Shown: positions 12,996-13,066 of the stretch, one piece after another
Position numbering within the stretch: position 1 is the first letter of the stretch
Layout of the letters: every line of letters begins with the position of its first letter
Assembly (NCBI GenBank): GCA_959020035.1
Contig: CAUEQX010000046.1
Span: 1-13,066 of the forward strand
Reading direction: 5' to 3'
Length of the DNA: 13,066 nucleotides
Origin: an uncultured Collinsella sp.
GTDB taxonomy: Bacteria; Actinomycetota; Coriobacteriia; Coriobacteriales; Coriobacteriaceae
Made by a program: the position numbers and the translations under genes
The notes under the pieces: model-generated
Seen by the model: only the letters and a program-made list of their open reading frames with translations
Database searches by the model: none
What the model was told of the DNA's origin: nothing

Positions 12996-13066
12996 ATGCG
13001 TAATTCTGTATCCGACGTCACGGACGCCGAGATTCTGGACGAGGCCCGCGAGGCCATGACCCAGGC
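12996..13066 (+). CDS. Start of an unidentified protein gene (3' end outside window)
   Basis: An ATG at 12996 with AAGGAA at 12981-12986 (9 bases upstream) opens a frame that stays open to the window edge. Only 23 codons are visible, beginning MRNSVSDVTDAEILDEAREA and continuing acidic and helical. That is too little to name a product. The CATATG start, the ribosome binding site and high-GC codon use support a real gene. It is divergent from the FHA gene. Confidence 0.65.
   Translation, partial: MRNSVSDVTDAEILDEAREAMTQ

Noticed and set aside
12734..13057. 107-codon - strand open frame at the right edge
   Set aside because: It overlaps the start of the + strand gene at 12996 and has no recognisable motif or ribosome binding site.

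Overview
The window looks like chromosomal DNA of a high-GC gut actinobacterium of the class Coriobacteriia. A Collinsella-like genus is my best guess from codon use, the style of the proteins and the palindromic intergenic repeats. That is an inference, because no rRNA or other phylogenetic marker gene is present. There is no prophage, transposase or CRISPR array.

Layout, left to right. (1) Positions 2-2445, + strand: the 3' end of the glutamate synthase large subunit gene (gltB) and the complete small subunit gene (gltD), followed by a GTCCCC-ended hairpin. (2) 2799-3506, +: an uncharacterised 235-residue protein with a long leader that could fold over its own ribosome binding site. (3) 3542-3600: the first copy of a 59-bp palindromic repeat. 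(4) 3750-5120, +: a binuclear-metal amidohydrolase, ending at a terminator (5172-5206) shared with the convergent gene. (5) 5228-5701, -: a small two-helix membrane protein with a C-terminal zinc ribbon. (6) 5815-8844, -: a copper-efflux operon transcribed copA, copZ, csoR. It is driven by a promoter (8892-8922) whose -35/-10 spacer carries a C5/G5 CsoR-type operator. A 94-nt imperfect hairpin separates copA from copZ, and a second two-stem hairpin follows csoR. (7) 8997-9216: three more copies of the palindromic repeat in tandem with an 80-81 bp period. (8) 9258-12476, -: an FHA-domain protein followed by a membrane-anchored Ser/Thr protein kinase with a DUF6273-like outer domain. The 171-bp gap between them holds two mutually exclusive hairpins and a separate leader hairpin. 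(9) 12507-12995: intergenic DNA with a promoter for the FHA gene, a fifth palindrome copy and a long potential leader for a + strand gene that begins at 12996 and runs out of the window.

How the genes work together: GltB and GltD form glutamate synthase (ammonia assimilation). CopA exports Cu(I), CopZ delivers it, and CsoR represses the operon until copper binds. The kinase is expected to sense something outside the membrane and phosphorylate cytoplasmic targets, with the FHA protein as the likely phosphothreonine reader.

The least explained material is intergenic: the five-copy palindrome family, the strand-asymmetric hairpins in the copper operon and the overlapping hairpins in the FHA-kinase operon. 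The FHA-kinase-DUF6273 pair is the most plausible poorly described system here.
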